A stretch of DNA of 64,000 nucleotides from JAWVYT01 sp046483065. Lineage in GTDB: Bacteria; Gemmatimonadota; Gemmatimonadetes; Longimicrobiales; RSA9. The stretch is from positions 62,001-126,000 of the forward strand of contig JAWODW010000097.1 of assembly GCA_046483065.1 (NCBI GenBank). Direction: 5' to 3'. The first letter of the stretch is position 1. Every line of letters begins with the position of its first letter. The notes under the pieces are model-generated. The model was given only the letters and a program-made list of their open reading frames with translations, ran no database searches and was not told the origin of the DNA. Position numbers and translations under genes: made by a program. Below are positions 8,837 to 15,249 of this stretch, in pieces.

Positions 8837-9091
8837 TCATTCTTCACGACGTCGGCCCCCGGGCCGGAAATCGGAACCGGCGTTCACGTCGGGATATGCC
8901 CGCCACGAACGCCCACATCGGCGGACGTGGTGATTCGGGGAGGAGCGCGTTGTGGGGGTACTTCCGCTCGTTGGGGCCACCCGTGCCGTGCAGCCCGGCA
9001 TCGGGCGGACGAAACGGCCGATAGGCCCGCCACCGGACCGGGATCGGATGGCCCCGTTCATGGCCGCGGCCGTGGCTTCGCGGGTGGTCAC
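8837..9091 (-). CDS. possible small gene coupled to the upstream ORF
   Basis: 84 codons starting at a GTG that overlaps the upstream stop (GTGA) with GGGAGG seven bases before it, the arrangement used throughout this element. The product, beginning VTTREATAAAMNGAIRSRSGG, is basic and not recognised. A competing frame (8844-9098, ATG start) covers the same bases and its 3' half looks at least as protein-like, so a frameshifted or non-coding stretch is possible. The following 170 bases, up to 8666, hold only GTGTCCGCT-like short repeats. Confidence 0.35.
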   Translation of the reverse strand: MTTREATAAAMNGAIRSRSGGGPIGRFVRPMPGCTARVAPTSGSTPTTRSSPNHHVRRCGRSWRAYPDVNAGSDFRPGGRRREE

Positions 9092-9666
9092 CCTTCATCC
9101 TCCCATGGCAACGCCGGCTCCGTCAGGTCCGGCGGGATCTCCGTGACCACCCGAACCCGGGACCGGATCCGTTTGGCCAACGCCTCCCGTTCAGCCCGTG
9201 CCTCGTCGGCCGCCCGGACGGCCTGGTTGAACTCGTCCACCGCCGCTTGGTAGTTCCGCTCCGCGGGATGCTCGTCGTCGTACCACGGGGTACCCCCTTG
9301 CCAATCGCGTTCACGGTCCCGGCCGGCACGGGCCGACTCCATGCGGGTCCGCTTCTCGCGCTTGATCCGCTCCGCTTCGACCCACCTGTGGCCGGCGGAT
9401 GCGAGGTCGGCGCGCAGCCGCTCCCCGGACTCGAACGCCTCGCGCGGTGACTCCGCGTCCATGTCCAGCCACGTGCCCCGCTCACGCATCACGTCCGCCG
9501 TGACCTGACGTACCGCCGCATCGCCCGGGGCCTCGGTCTCCGAAACCCGCACCGTGAGGTCGTTGACCCGCCGATCAATCCCGTCGAGTTGCGTCTGGAT
9601 CCCCTCCATAACCCGCACAAGCCGCGGGATCATGTCCTCGATGGAGCCTTTCATCTGCACGCTCAT
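9088..9666 (-). CDS. hypothetical coiled-coil protein
   Basis: 192 residues beginning MSVQMKGSIEDMIPRLVRVM. The N-terminal third has heptad character (IQTQLDGIDRRVNDLTVRVS), the middle is charged, and the C-terminal third is a long helix rich in Ala, Arg and Glu (NQAVRAADEARAEREALAKR). Likely an extended, dimeric coiled coil. No family recognised. The ATG shares one base with the stop of the upstream gene (TGATG) and GGACAGGA precedes it. Part of the four-gene coupled run 10486-8837. Confidence 0.72.
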   Translation of the reverse strand: MSVQMKGSIEDMIPRLVRVMEGIQTQLDGIDRRVNDLTVRVSETEAPGDAAVRQVTADVMRERGTWLDMDAESPREAFESGERLRADLASAGHRWVEAERIKREKRTRMESARAGRDRERDWQGGTPWYDDEHPAERNYQAAVDEFNQAVRAADEARAEREALAKRIRSRVRVVTEIPPDLTEPALPWEDEG

Positions 9667-10118
9667 CAGTCCTGTCCTTCCCGTTGTTGTCGTCGCATCT
9701 CCAACTCGTCCTCCAACACCCGTTGCAGCGCCCCGGCGCCCACGTCGAACACGTCCCACGCCGCCCCGGACGAATGCTCCGCCTCCGGAATCGACGGGCC
9801 CGAGAACGCGTCACGGAACGCCGTCCGTAGGCGGGCCAGATGATCCGCCAACCGCCCCACGGTGTCGGGATCGCCGGCGTCCGCCATCTGGTCCAGTTCA
9901 TCCACTTCCAGACCGAGGGCGTCGGCCGCCGCCGACCACGCCACGCGGCGGGCTTCATCTGGTCCACCGTTGAAGTCGGCCGCCGGGTCCACGTCCAAAC
10001 CGAGGCGTTCTTTGAGCGCCGCCACGAACGCCAGCTCGGGCGTGAACGCCGGACCGTCATCGCCATGCCGCGCGTTCCGGATCCGATCGCTCGCCCGGTC
10101 CAATCGTCGTTGTCTCAC
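9666..10118 (-). CDS. hypothetical protein
   Basis: 150 residues starting at a GTG that overlaps the upstream stop (GTGA); a second GTG lies one codon upstream. Acidic overall, with PAFTPELAFVAALKERLGLD in the first third and Ala-rich helices thereafter (VAWSAAADALGLEVDELDQM). No family recognised. The longer open frame upstream is antisense-like GC-rich read-through in a different gene's territory and was not used. Confidence 0.65.
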   Translation of the reverse strand: MRQRRLDRASDRIRNARHGDDGPAFTPELAFVAALKERLGLDVDPAADFNGGPDEARRVAWSAAADALGLEVDELDQMADAGDPDTVGRLADHLARLRTAFRDAFSGPSIPEAEHSSGAAWDVFDVGAGALQRVLEDELEMRRQQREGQD

Positions 10119-10486
10119 CACGTCGTACGCTCCCTTTCCTCGATGACCCGTTCGACCTCGGCCAAGCGCTTCTCGAAGTCGATCGTCTCGATGGTCTTGC
10201 GGGACTCGCTCACCAGCCGGGCCAACGCCCGCGCCGTGCCGGTCCCGATGTCCCCGCGGCGGTAGGAGTTGATGGTCCACTCCAGCAGCGTCCGCACGTC
10301 CTCGGCGCTGTCCAGCGCAATGTCCTCGACGTCGTGGGTCCGCCGCGTCGATCGCTTCCCACCCCGCGATGATGCCGCGCGACGTTCCGCGGCTTTGTCG
10401 GGGTGGTGCGACCAGCACAACCGCTCGCCCCGGAGGGCATGAGCCCCGCACCGGGTGCCGTCGTCTTTCTCGTATTCGCACTGCAT
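10115..10486 (-). CDS. small protein with N-terminal Cys/His knuckle
   Basis: 123 residues from ATG 10486 (an in-frame GTG at 10513 is an alternative). The N-terminus MQCEYEKDDGTRCGAHALRG continues to ERLCWSHH, giving a C-x9-C-x10-C-x2-H pattern that looks like a small zinc site; the same pattern recurs in the gene at 10920-11294. The rest is helical (TLLEWTINSYRRGDIGTGTA, then EKRLAEVERVIEERERTTW). Resembles small proteins common on phages and integrative elements, function unknown. Leads the coupled run down to 8837. Confidence 0.68.
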   Translation of the reverse strand: MQCEYEKDDGTRCGAHALRGERLCWSHHPDKAAERRAASSRGGKRSTRRTHDVEDIALDSAEDVRTLLEWTINSYRRGDIGTGTARALARLVSESRKTIETIDFEKRLAEVERVIEERERTTW

Positions 10487-10663
10487 GTCGTTACCCGAGT
10501 TATGGTTTCTCACGTTCGATCCGGACCCGCGACCCGCCCATGGGTTGTACAGGGGCCCGGTTCCACCGCCGTCAGGTCCCGTTTCCAGGCCCGCCCATCG
10601 TTGCTTATCGTGCCGCCGCCCCCGTCCCTTTCGCGCTGCTTTCGCACCACTCGCCGTTGCTTA

Positions 10664-10927
10664 TCACCCGCCACGCGGCGGCAGCCCTGTACGCGTCCGC
10701 TTCACGTCGATGATGGCCGCGGTCACCGCCCGCTCCACCACGTCCGGCTCCGACCCGTCGACGCCGTCCAACGTGTCCAGCACCGCCGCCCGCTCGTCGG
10801 CATCGAGCCGCGCCAGCGAGACCAGCGCGTAGGCGAGCCCCGACGCGTTCAGTTCCGCCAGCGCCGCCCGCAGCGCCGCCCGCGGATCGTTCCCGGCGAT
10901 GGTGATGTTGACCGTCGTGTTATCCAT
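10664..10927 (-). CDS. hypothetical small acidic protein
   Basis: 87 residues, MDNTTVNITIAGNDPRAALR, then an Ala/Leu/Asp-rich helical body ending TRTGLPPRGG. No family recognised. GAGGAACCGA precedes the ATG, and the gene overlaps the stop of the upstream gene by 8 bases. The 177 bases downstream (10487-10663) contain two copies of GATAAGCAACG (minus strand) but no recognisable gene. Confidence 0.6.
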   Translation of the reverse strand: MDNTTVNITIAGNDPRAALRAALAELNASGLAYALVSLARLDADERAAVLDTLDGVDGSEPDVVERAVTAAIIDVKRTRTGLPPRGG

Positions 10928-11294
10928 TCGGTTCCTCGCGTTGGTCCTCGTGTTGGTGGCAGTAGAACGGATCCCGCCACGCCCCTTCGGGGCCGCCGTC
11001 CCGGATCGTGTAATAGTTGGTCCGGAGGTCCCGGTTATTGCACCGTTCGCCGGTCCGGGTGGTGCCGTGACATCGATCATCCCACGAGCCGGTCAGCGCC
11101 TCCTTCCATCGCACGAACGTGTCTCGGTCGACGCCATAGCGCCGAGCTTGGTACGCCGCCGGATCCGCGAGGTACGAATGAACGTCCTCGAAGGGCAGTT
11201 TGACGAACGGGTTGTAGTCCAGCCGGACATCAGGCCGCATCAGTTGGATGCCGTGCTCCTTGAGCCGCGCGATCTGTTCATCAGTGATCATCAT
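10920..11294 (-). CDS. small protein with C-terminal Cys/His knuckle
   Basis: 124 residues starting MMITDEQIARLKEHGIQL. A zinc-knuckle-like arrangement, DRCHGTTRTGERCNNRD followed by FYCHQHE, lies in the C-terminal half and parallels the N-terminal pattern of 10115-10486. Function unknown; a DNA- or protein-binding accessory role is guesswork. GGAAGGCAC precedes the ATG. Overlaps both its neighbours (14 bases upstream, 8 downstream), so it belongs to the coupled run 11627-10664. Confidence 0.68.
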   Translation of the reverse strand: MMITDEQIARLKEHGIQLMRPDVRLDYNPFVKLPFEDVHSYLADPAAYQARRYGVDRDTFVRWKEALTGSWDDRCHGTTRTGERCNNRDLRTNYYTIRDGGPEGAWRDPFYCHQHEDQREEPNG

Positions 11295-11409
11295 GTGCCT
11301 TCCATCCCGTGCAGTTTCGTAGCGCCGCTGCGATTCTTTCGGGCAGCGCCCCGGGCCCGTCGACCCGGCCGCCCCCTCGTCCGCCCATCGTCCCCGACGC
11401 CACCCGCAT
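11281..11409 (-). CDS. 42-residue microprotein
   Basis: Short frame beginning MRVASGTMGGRGGGRVDGPG and ending TGWKAHDDH. Support is positional: its ATG overlaps the upstream stop by one base (TGATG), GGGGGACGG precedes it, and its 3' end overlaps the next start by 14 bases, leaving no untranslated gap in the run. The C-terminal half (LPERIAAALRNCTGWKAH) could be a helix. No family recognised. Confidence 0.5.
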   Translation of the reverse strand: MRVASGTMGGRGGGRVDGPGALPERIAAALRNCTGWKAHDDH

Positions 11410-11627
11410 CACCGTCCCCCGGTTTCGATCTTTTCCCGGAGCTCCCGAAGATCGTCGACGGCGCCCACAAGCACCGCCGCGCCGGCGTGTTCCATCCGGG
11501 ACCGGAGCGTGGTGGCTTTGGCCTCGAGCTGACGTTCCGCAGTCATGATGGCCGCGGTGTAGCGGGCCAGATCGGCCCACGCGACCTTGGCAAAGTCCCG
11601 CCGTTTCGATTCGTTGTGTTGGTTCAT
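11409..11627 (-). CDS. 72-residue helical protein
   Basis: MNQHNESKRRDFAKVAWADL, followed by a long amphipathic helix (TAERQLEAKATTLRSRMEHA) and VDDLRELREKIETGGR. Probably a small coiled coil; family not recognised. GGGGCACGAC precedes the ATG. It is the first gene after the iteron-like region and has the 31-base conserved element (11662-11692) 35 bases upstream of its start, so it probably begins an operon of four genes. Confidence 0.65.
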   Translation of the reverse strand: MNQHNESKRRDFAKVAWADLARYTAAIMTAERQLEAKATTLRSRMEHAGAAVLVGAVDDLRELREKIETGGR

Positions 11628-11661
11628 GTCGTGCCCCGGTGTTCGTTCCCGTCGTCATCGT

Positions 11662-11692
11662 CTACGGGCGCCGCGGCCAACATCGCGACATC
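11662..11692 (-). promoter_or_regulatory. conserved 31-base promoter-like element, copy 1
   Basis: Matches 12798-12828 at 26 of 31 positions: minus-strand GATGTCGCGATGTTGG, five variable bases, then CGCCCGTAG. It lies 35 bases upstream of the ATG at 11627; the other copy lies at the same distance from its start. Same orientation and position before two separate genes suggests a promoter or activator site, possibly read by the element's own sigma factor (inference). Confidence 0.55.
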
Positions 11693-11844
11693 GGATTTTT
11701 CGGGGGCGGGGACGGCACCGTTTTCGATGGCCGCGGGAGCGAGTCGGCTTCGTACCCGGCGGCCTTCATCATCCCAACACCGGCCGTTCCCGCCGGGCTT
11801 CCGCGGCGGCGTGCGTGGCGTCAGCCACGTTGCCGCCGTCCTGG

Positions 11845-11996
11845 ACGGGTAATGGACGGGTAGAACAACTGCACGGGTACTACTACGGGTAGGCGGGTCA
11901 CCACGGGTGACCGGCTTACTGGTGGGTCACCCTGGGTGACTTACCGGTGGGTCACCACGGGTGACCGGCCTACTGGGTGGGTCACTACGGGTGACC
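11845..11996. repeat. iteron-like array, putative replication origin
   Basis: Two kinds of short repeat. Four copies of ACGGGTA start at 11845, 11856, 11873 and 11885. Then come four 17-base dyads, GGTCACC-N3-GGTGACC with at most one arm mismatch, starting at 11896, 11925, 11950 and 11980 (25-30 bp apart) within partly conserved 29-base units ending GGCCTACT. The region 11628-12026 has no gene and sits between the winged-helix gene and the next operon. Layout resembles plasmid or satellite iterons beside an initiator gene; an operator array is the alternative. Confidence 0.6.
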
Positions 11997-12026
11997 GGCC
12001 TACTGCGCGCGCGGGGTTTTCGGTTT

Positions 12027-12509
12027 TCACGACCACCATGGGTGTCCCCGTCGGGCGGGGGTGGCGCCGTCGCGCTTATCCCACTGCACGGGTCCATCCC
12101 ACGCCGGCCGTCCGTCCTCGAACTCCGGAGCCGGACCGGGCGGGATGCGGAATTGAATCAGTGATGTCGTGCGGTTGCCATCCGAGTTCCGCCGGAACGG
12201 GATGCGCCGGATCCAGCCGGCGGCCTCCAACCCGGCGATGTGGCGCTTGGTCGCGGTTTCGCCTCGACCGGCGGCCTGGGCGACCTTCGAGATGCCGGTC
12301 CACGCGTTCGACAGATCCGGGTCCGCCGTGTACGCCAGCGCCACCAGCACGCGAACCTCGGCACTGGAGAGCCCGGACCGGAGCACGTGGGGGATGTACT
12401 CCCACCGGGTCATCCGGGCATCGGCAACCGGTGGCCACGGATCGGCCGCCCGGGGTTGCAGCCGGCCGGCGTCGTCGAACGAAAGCCCGGCGTAGGGATC
12501 GTCACGCAT
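12027..12509 (-). CDS. winged-helix replication-initiator-type protein
   Basis: 160 residues from ATG 12509 (in-frame GTGs at 12518 and 12521 are alternatives). The core, WEYIPHVLRSGLSSAEVRVL followed by ALAYTADPDL, ISKVAQAAGRGETATKRHIA and GLEAAGWIRRIPF, is the HTH_36-like winged helix found in phage and plasmid replication proteins (RepA/replisome organiser type). It probably binds DNA at the adjacent repeat array, whose first dyad is 31 bases downstream. Overlaps the upstream gene by 8 bases. Function as initiator is inferred from fold and context. Confidence 0.68.
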   Translation of the reverse strand: MRDDPYAGLSFDDAGRLQPRAADPWPPVADARMTRWEYIPHVLRSGLSSAEVRVLVALAYTADPDLSNAWTGISKVAQAAGRGETATKRHIAGLEAAGWIRRIPFRRNSDGNRTTSLIQFRIPPGPAPEFEDGRPAWDGPVQWDKRDGATPARRGHPWWS

Positions 12510-12762
12510 CGGCGCCACCACCAGCGCCCCACCCGCCGGACTCGATGTCGGCGATCACGGCCTCCAACATTTCCACGTTTCCGGATGCCCGGATCCGCTT
12601 CGGCGGTGAGGCGTCGGGGTCCGCGGCGGCACGTTGTTCGGCTTCCAGCATCCGGGCCACGATGGCGCGCACGGCGGGCCGGTGGCGGGCCGTGGCCAGC
12701 GTCTCGACCCGATTGTCCCCGTCCGCGGCGTACAGCGCGATGAAGTAGCGGGTGTCGCTCAC
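12502..12762 (-). CDS. hypothetical protein upstream of the replication-type gene
   Basis: 86 residues from GTG 12762 (GGGAG at good spacing): VSDTRYFIALYAADGDNRVE, then a charged helix (RAIVARMLEAEQRAAADPD) and a Gly-rich end. No family recognised. It is coupled to the winged-helix gene by overlap and is preceded, 36 bases upstream, by copy 2 of the 31-base promoter-like element. A longer frame upstream crosses that element and was not used. Confidence 0.62.
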   Translation of the reverse strand: MSDTRYFIALYAADGDNRVETLATARHRPAVRAIVARMLEAEQRAAADPDASPPKRIRASGNVEMLEAVIADIESGGWGAGGGADA

Positions 12763-12797
12763 GTGTTGCTCCCGTGCCGGTGGTAATGGTCCACCGA

Positions 12798-12828
12798 CTA
12801 CGGGCGCCACACCCAACATCGCGACATC
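12798..12828 (-). promoter_or_regulatory. conserved 31-base promoter-like element, copy 2
   Basis: Partner of 11662-11692, lying 36 bases upstream of the GTG at 12762. It overlaps an inverted repeat, CGCGACAT-N3-ATGTCGCG (12820-12838), that also spans the end of the gene at 12827-13597 and may act as its terminator or as an operator. Confidence 0.55.
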
Positions 12829-13597
12829 AAATGTCGCGGAGCCGGTCCTTGATCCGGTCCCAGCGGCGGCGAGCCGCGGCCGAGTCCACATGCTGGCCCT
12901 CGCGGTCACTGAGTTCGGCCGCGATCACGTCCCACGCGTCGTACTCGACGTGGCCAGCATCGTTCAGGTGGTCCGCCACCACCTCCATCGTGGCGCGCAT
13001 GAGATCCGTGAGCCGAGCCCGATCCGCCAGCCCGCCGATCACGGCGCCGGCCTCCACCGCCGCCATCCGCGGGTCGTGGTCTCCCTCGGCTTCGGCCACC
13101 GTCGGGCCGTCCGGGTCGTGCCGCGGGTGGTCGTACGGGACGTGGCGGTGCTTCTTCCGGGCCAATCGCCCACGACCGTGCTCCCGTTTCGCTGCCTTGA
13201 CCCGGTCCGGGAACCGCCGCGGGTGCTCGGATTCCAGCGTGTCGACACCGGCGGCCCAGGCCGTCGCGTACGCCGTTCGCGCCTCAGCGAGGTACCGGAT
13301 GAACAGGTGCTCCCGGCCCGCGCGGACCGTGATGCCCAACACCCGCCCGATGTGCCGGACAATCGTGGCCCGGCGCTCCTCCAGCGCCTCGATCGTGGCC
13401 GGGTCCGTGGCCGCTTCGATGCGTTGTTGAACAGCGCGGATCATCCCCAACCCCACGAGCCGGGGCGGGCGCACGTGGCCGGCGTCCGGGGCCTTCGGGG
13501 TGGCCTCCACCGCAGCCCGGCGGATGGCCCGTCGGACCTGTTCCCGTAGATCGGGGTGGGGGTGTTGTCGGCGTTCGTTCGTTTCGCGATCTTTCAT
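12827..13597 (-). CDS. hypothetical protein with C-terminal HTH-like region
   Basis: 256 residues from ATG 13597 (MKDRETNERRQH). Highly charged and mostly helical: an N-terminal basic region, LVGLGMIRAVQQRIEAATD, a His/Arg-rich loop (ARKKHRHVPYDHPRHD) and a C-terminal segment (DVIAAELSDREGQHVDSAAA, then RRRWDRIKDRLRDI) that could be a helix-turn-helix like sigma region 4 or a transposon-type HTH. Not recognised. Divergent from the sigma factor gene across a 109-base intergenic region that has CGCCCC/GGGGCG inverted arms. Confidence 0.6.
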   Translation of the reverse strand: MKDRETNERRQHPHPDLREQVRRAIRRAAVEATPKAPDAGHVRPPRLVGLGMIRAVQQRIEAATDPATIEALEERRATIVRHIGRVLGITVRAGREHLFIRYLAEARTAYATAWAAGVDTLESEHPRRFPDRVKAAKREHGRGRLARKKHRHVPYDHPRHDPDGPTVAEAEGDHDPRMAAVEAGAVIGGLADRARLTDLMRATMEVVADHLNDAGHVEYDAWDVIAAELSDREGQHVDSAAARRRWDRIKDRLRDI

Positions 13598-13706
13598 ATT
13601 CAACGGCGTGTGAAATTAGCGTCCGCGCCAGCCAGCGCCCCGTCGGCCTCGTTGCCGGTGGGGCGTCGGTGCATGTCGCCCGAAGCAGAACGGAGCACCC
13701 AACCGG

Positions 13707-14483
13707 ATGTCAACGAACAGCATGACCGCCCCCACCAAACTCCCGGAAGGCTACGATGTCGTCGGCGCATCCGCGGACCCACTGCCCCGCGAACGGGAGG
13801 CCGAGCTGGGCCACCGGATCCAGCGGGACGGGGACCCGGAGGCAGTGGCTGAGCTAGTCCGGGCCAACCTCCGGTTCGTCGTGGATCACGTCACCCGATT
13901 TCAGGGCCTCGGCGTCGACCGTGATGATCTGATTGCGGCGGGCGTGTCGGGGCTGGTCGACGCCGCCCGTCGGTTTGATCCTGACAAGGGCGTGAAATTC
14001 ATCTCCTACGCCGTGTGGTGGATCCGCGCCCACGTGTTCCGCGAGATCGCGGGGATGGCCAGGCCGGTCCGGCTCCCGTCCAACGTGAACCAAGCCGTGT
14101 CCGGCGACGACCCGGACCCGGACTTGGCGCACCTCAACATCCCACCCCTTCGGATCGACCACCCCACGTCATCAGATGATGACGGGGGTGACGGCCGCAC
14201 CCCGGCGGAGAAGGTCATGGGCCCCGACCCCGACCCGGAGCCCGACCGGATCACCGCGGTCGCCGAAACTCGGTCGGCGGTGCGTGCGGCGGTGGACTCG
14301 CTGGCCGACTCGCGCCACCGGTACGTGCTCCGGAAGTACTACGGGCTCGGCGGCAGCGAACCCCAACGACTCCAAGACATCGGCGACGTCCTGGGCATCA
14401 CGCGGGAGCGCGTTCGCCAGATCCGAAACGAGGCGCTCGCGGAGCTGCGAGAGTCCGGGGCGCTGGACCGGATCGGCGGGTAG
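13707..14483 (+). CDS. sigma-70-like RNA polymerase sigma factor
   Basis: 258 residues. Region 2 spans about 49-113 (VRANLRFVVDHV, DDLIAAGVSGLVDAARRFDP, KFISYAVWWIRAHVFREI), with the aromatic residues that melt the -10. Region 4 spans about 189-249, with the HTH LQDIGDVLGITRERVRQIRN. Region 3 is missing, replaced by an acidic Asp/Pro linker (130-185). Much shorter than a housekeeping RpoD and has no region 1.1. It is the only clear plus-strand gene in the element. CGGAG precedes ATG 13707; ATG 13722 is an alternative. Probably directs polymerase to the element's own promoters (inference). Confidence 0.88.
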   Translation: MSTNSMTAPTKLPEGYDVVGASADPLPREREAELGHRIQRDGDPEAVAELVRANLRFVVDHVTRFQGLGVDRDDLIAAGVSGLVDAARRFDPDKGVKFISYAVWWIRAHVFREIAGMARPVRLPSNVNQAVSGDDPDPDLAHLNIPPLRIDHPTSSDDDGGDGRTPAEKVMGPDPDPEPDRITAVAETRSAVRAAVDSLADSRHRYVLRKYYGLGGSEPQRLQDIGDVLGITRERVRQIRNEALAELRESGALDRIGG

Positions 14484-14505
14484 CCCACGGGATCACCGCC
14501 CAACA

Positions 14506-15249
14506 TCAAACCGTGTGGCGTGCCTCCCGGGGAGCCAACATCCACCGCCACCCGTCATCATCCACGAACACCACCGGCCGCTTGGGACCGTGGAGGTGGA
14601 TCCGCGGATTGTTGGCCCACCGGAACAACACCGGTAACAACCCTCGCACGGGTCCAGCGTCAAACGTGAGCGTGTACGATTCGTCGGCCGTCAGGTCGGT
14701 CCCGATCGTGGCGCGTTGGCCGGTGTGCGTCCGTTCAGCACTGCCCACCACTGTCCACGCGCCCCCATGTGGACCGACCCGCAGTTCCACCCGCTCAGCG
14801 CCGAGCATGCGGCGGGCGTCCTCCACCTCGCGGAGCGTGGCCGTGGCCACCGGCTGCGCGGACGCGGCGGGAAGCCGGTCAAACACGTCCCGGGCGGTCC
14901 CGGGGTCGATCCAACTCGACACGTGGCCGGGGTCATCATCGATGTCGATTCGGAGCAGCCGGACGGCGTTGCCGGGGTCACCGACCCGGTGGAGGGCGAG
15001 GTGGCTGTGTTCGGCGGTGACTTCGACCGCGGGGCCCAGATGGTCCATGGCGTCGATGACCGGCTTCAATTCGATCCCGAACGGTTCCGGCAACGGCGCG
15101 GCCCCCGCCAACGGTGGCGCCACGACAACCACGTCCTTCCCTTCGGCCGCTGTCTCCCACCGGTCCCGCAACACGGCATCGCGGATCCCGGCCCCGGGCA
15201 TGTAGACGCGCTTCAAATGGCGGACAACTGCCGCGGCATCAACCTTCAT
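14506..15249 (-). CDS. possible sliding-clamp-like protein
   Basis: 247 residues, starting at ATG 15249 behind GGGGGCACG. The C-terminal segment (SYTLTFDAGPVRGLLPVLF, then NPRIHLHGPKRPVVFVDDDG and WRWMLAPRE) has the layout of the last domain of DNA polymerase III beta clamps, with a helix, a beta strand ending in a Gly-Pro turn, and a final strand ending in Met/Leu-x-Pro. The N-terminal part (GIELKPVIDAMDHLGP, VEVTAEHSHLALHRV) is compatible. It is shorter than DnaN (about 370). Weak, by-eye resemblance; otherwise unknown. Overlaps the upstream HTH gene by 11 bases and is convergent with the sigma gene. Confidence 0.45.
   Translation of the reverse strand: MKVDAAAVVRHLKRVYMPGAGIRDAVLRDRWETAAEGKDVVVVAPPLAGAAPLPEPFGIELKPVIDAMDHLGPAVEVTAEHSHLALHRVGDPGNAVRLLRIDIDDDPGHVSSWIDPGTARDVFDRLPAASAQPVATATLREVEDARRMLGAERVELRVGPHGGAWTVVGSAERTHTGQRATIGTDLTADESYTLTFDAGPVRGLLPVLFRWANNPRIHLHGPKRPVVFVDDDGWRWMLAPREARHTV

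Noticed and set aside
10115..10513. Phage small terminase subunit
   Set aside because: Size and helical content are compatible, but no large terminase, portal or capsid gene is present and no terminase motif is visible.
11845..12004. CRISPR-like array
   Set aside because: Repeat units are 25-30 bases apart with dyad symmetry and no spacers of unique sequence; no cas genes nearby.
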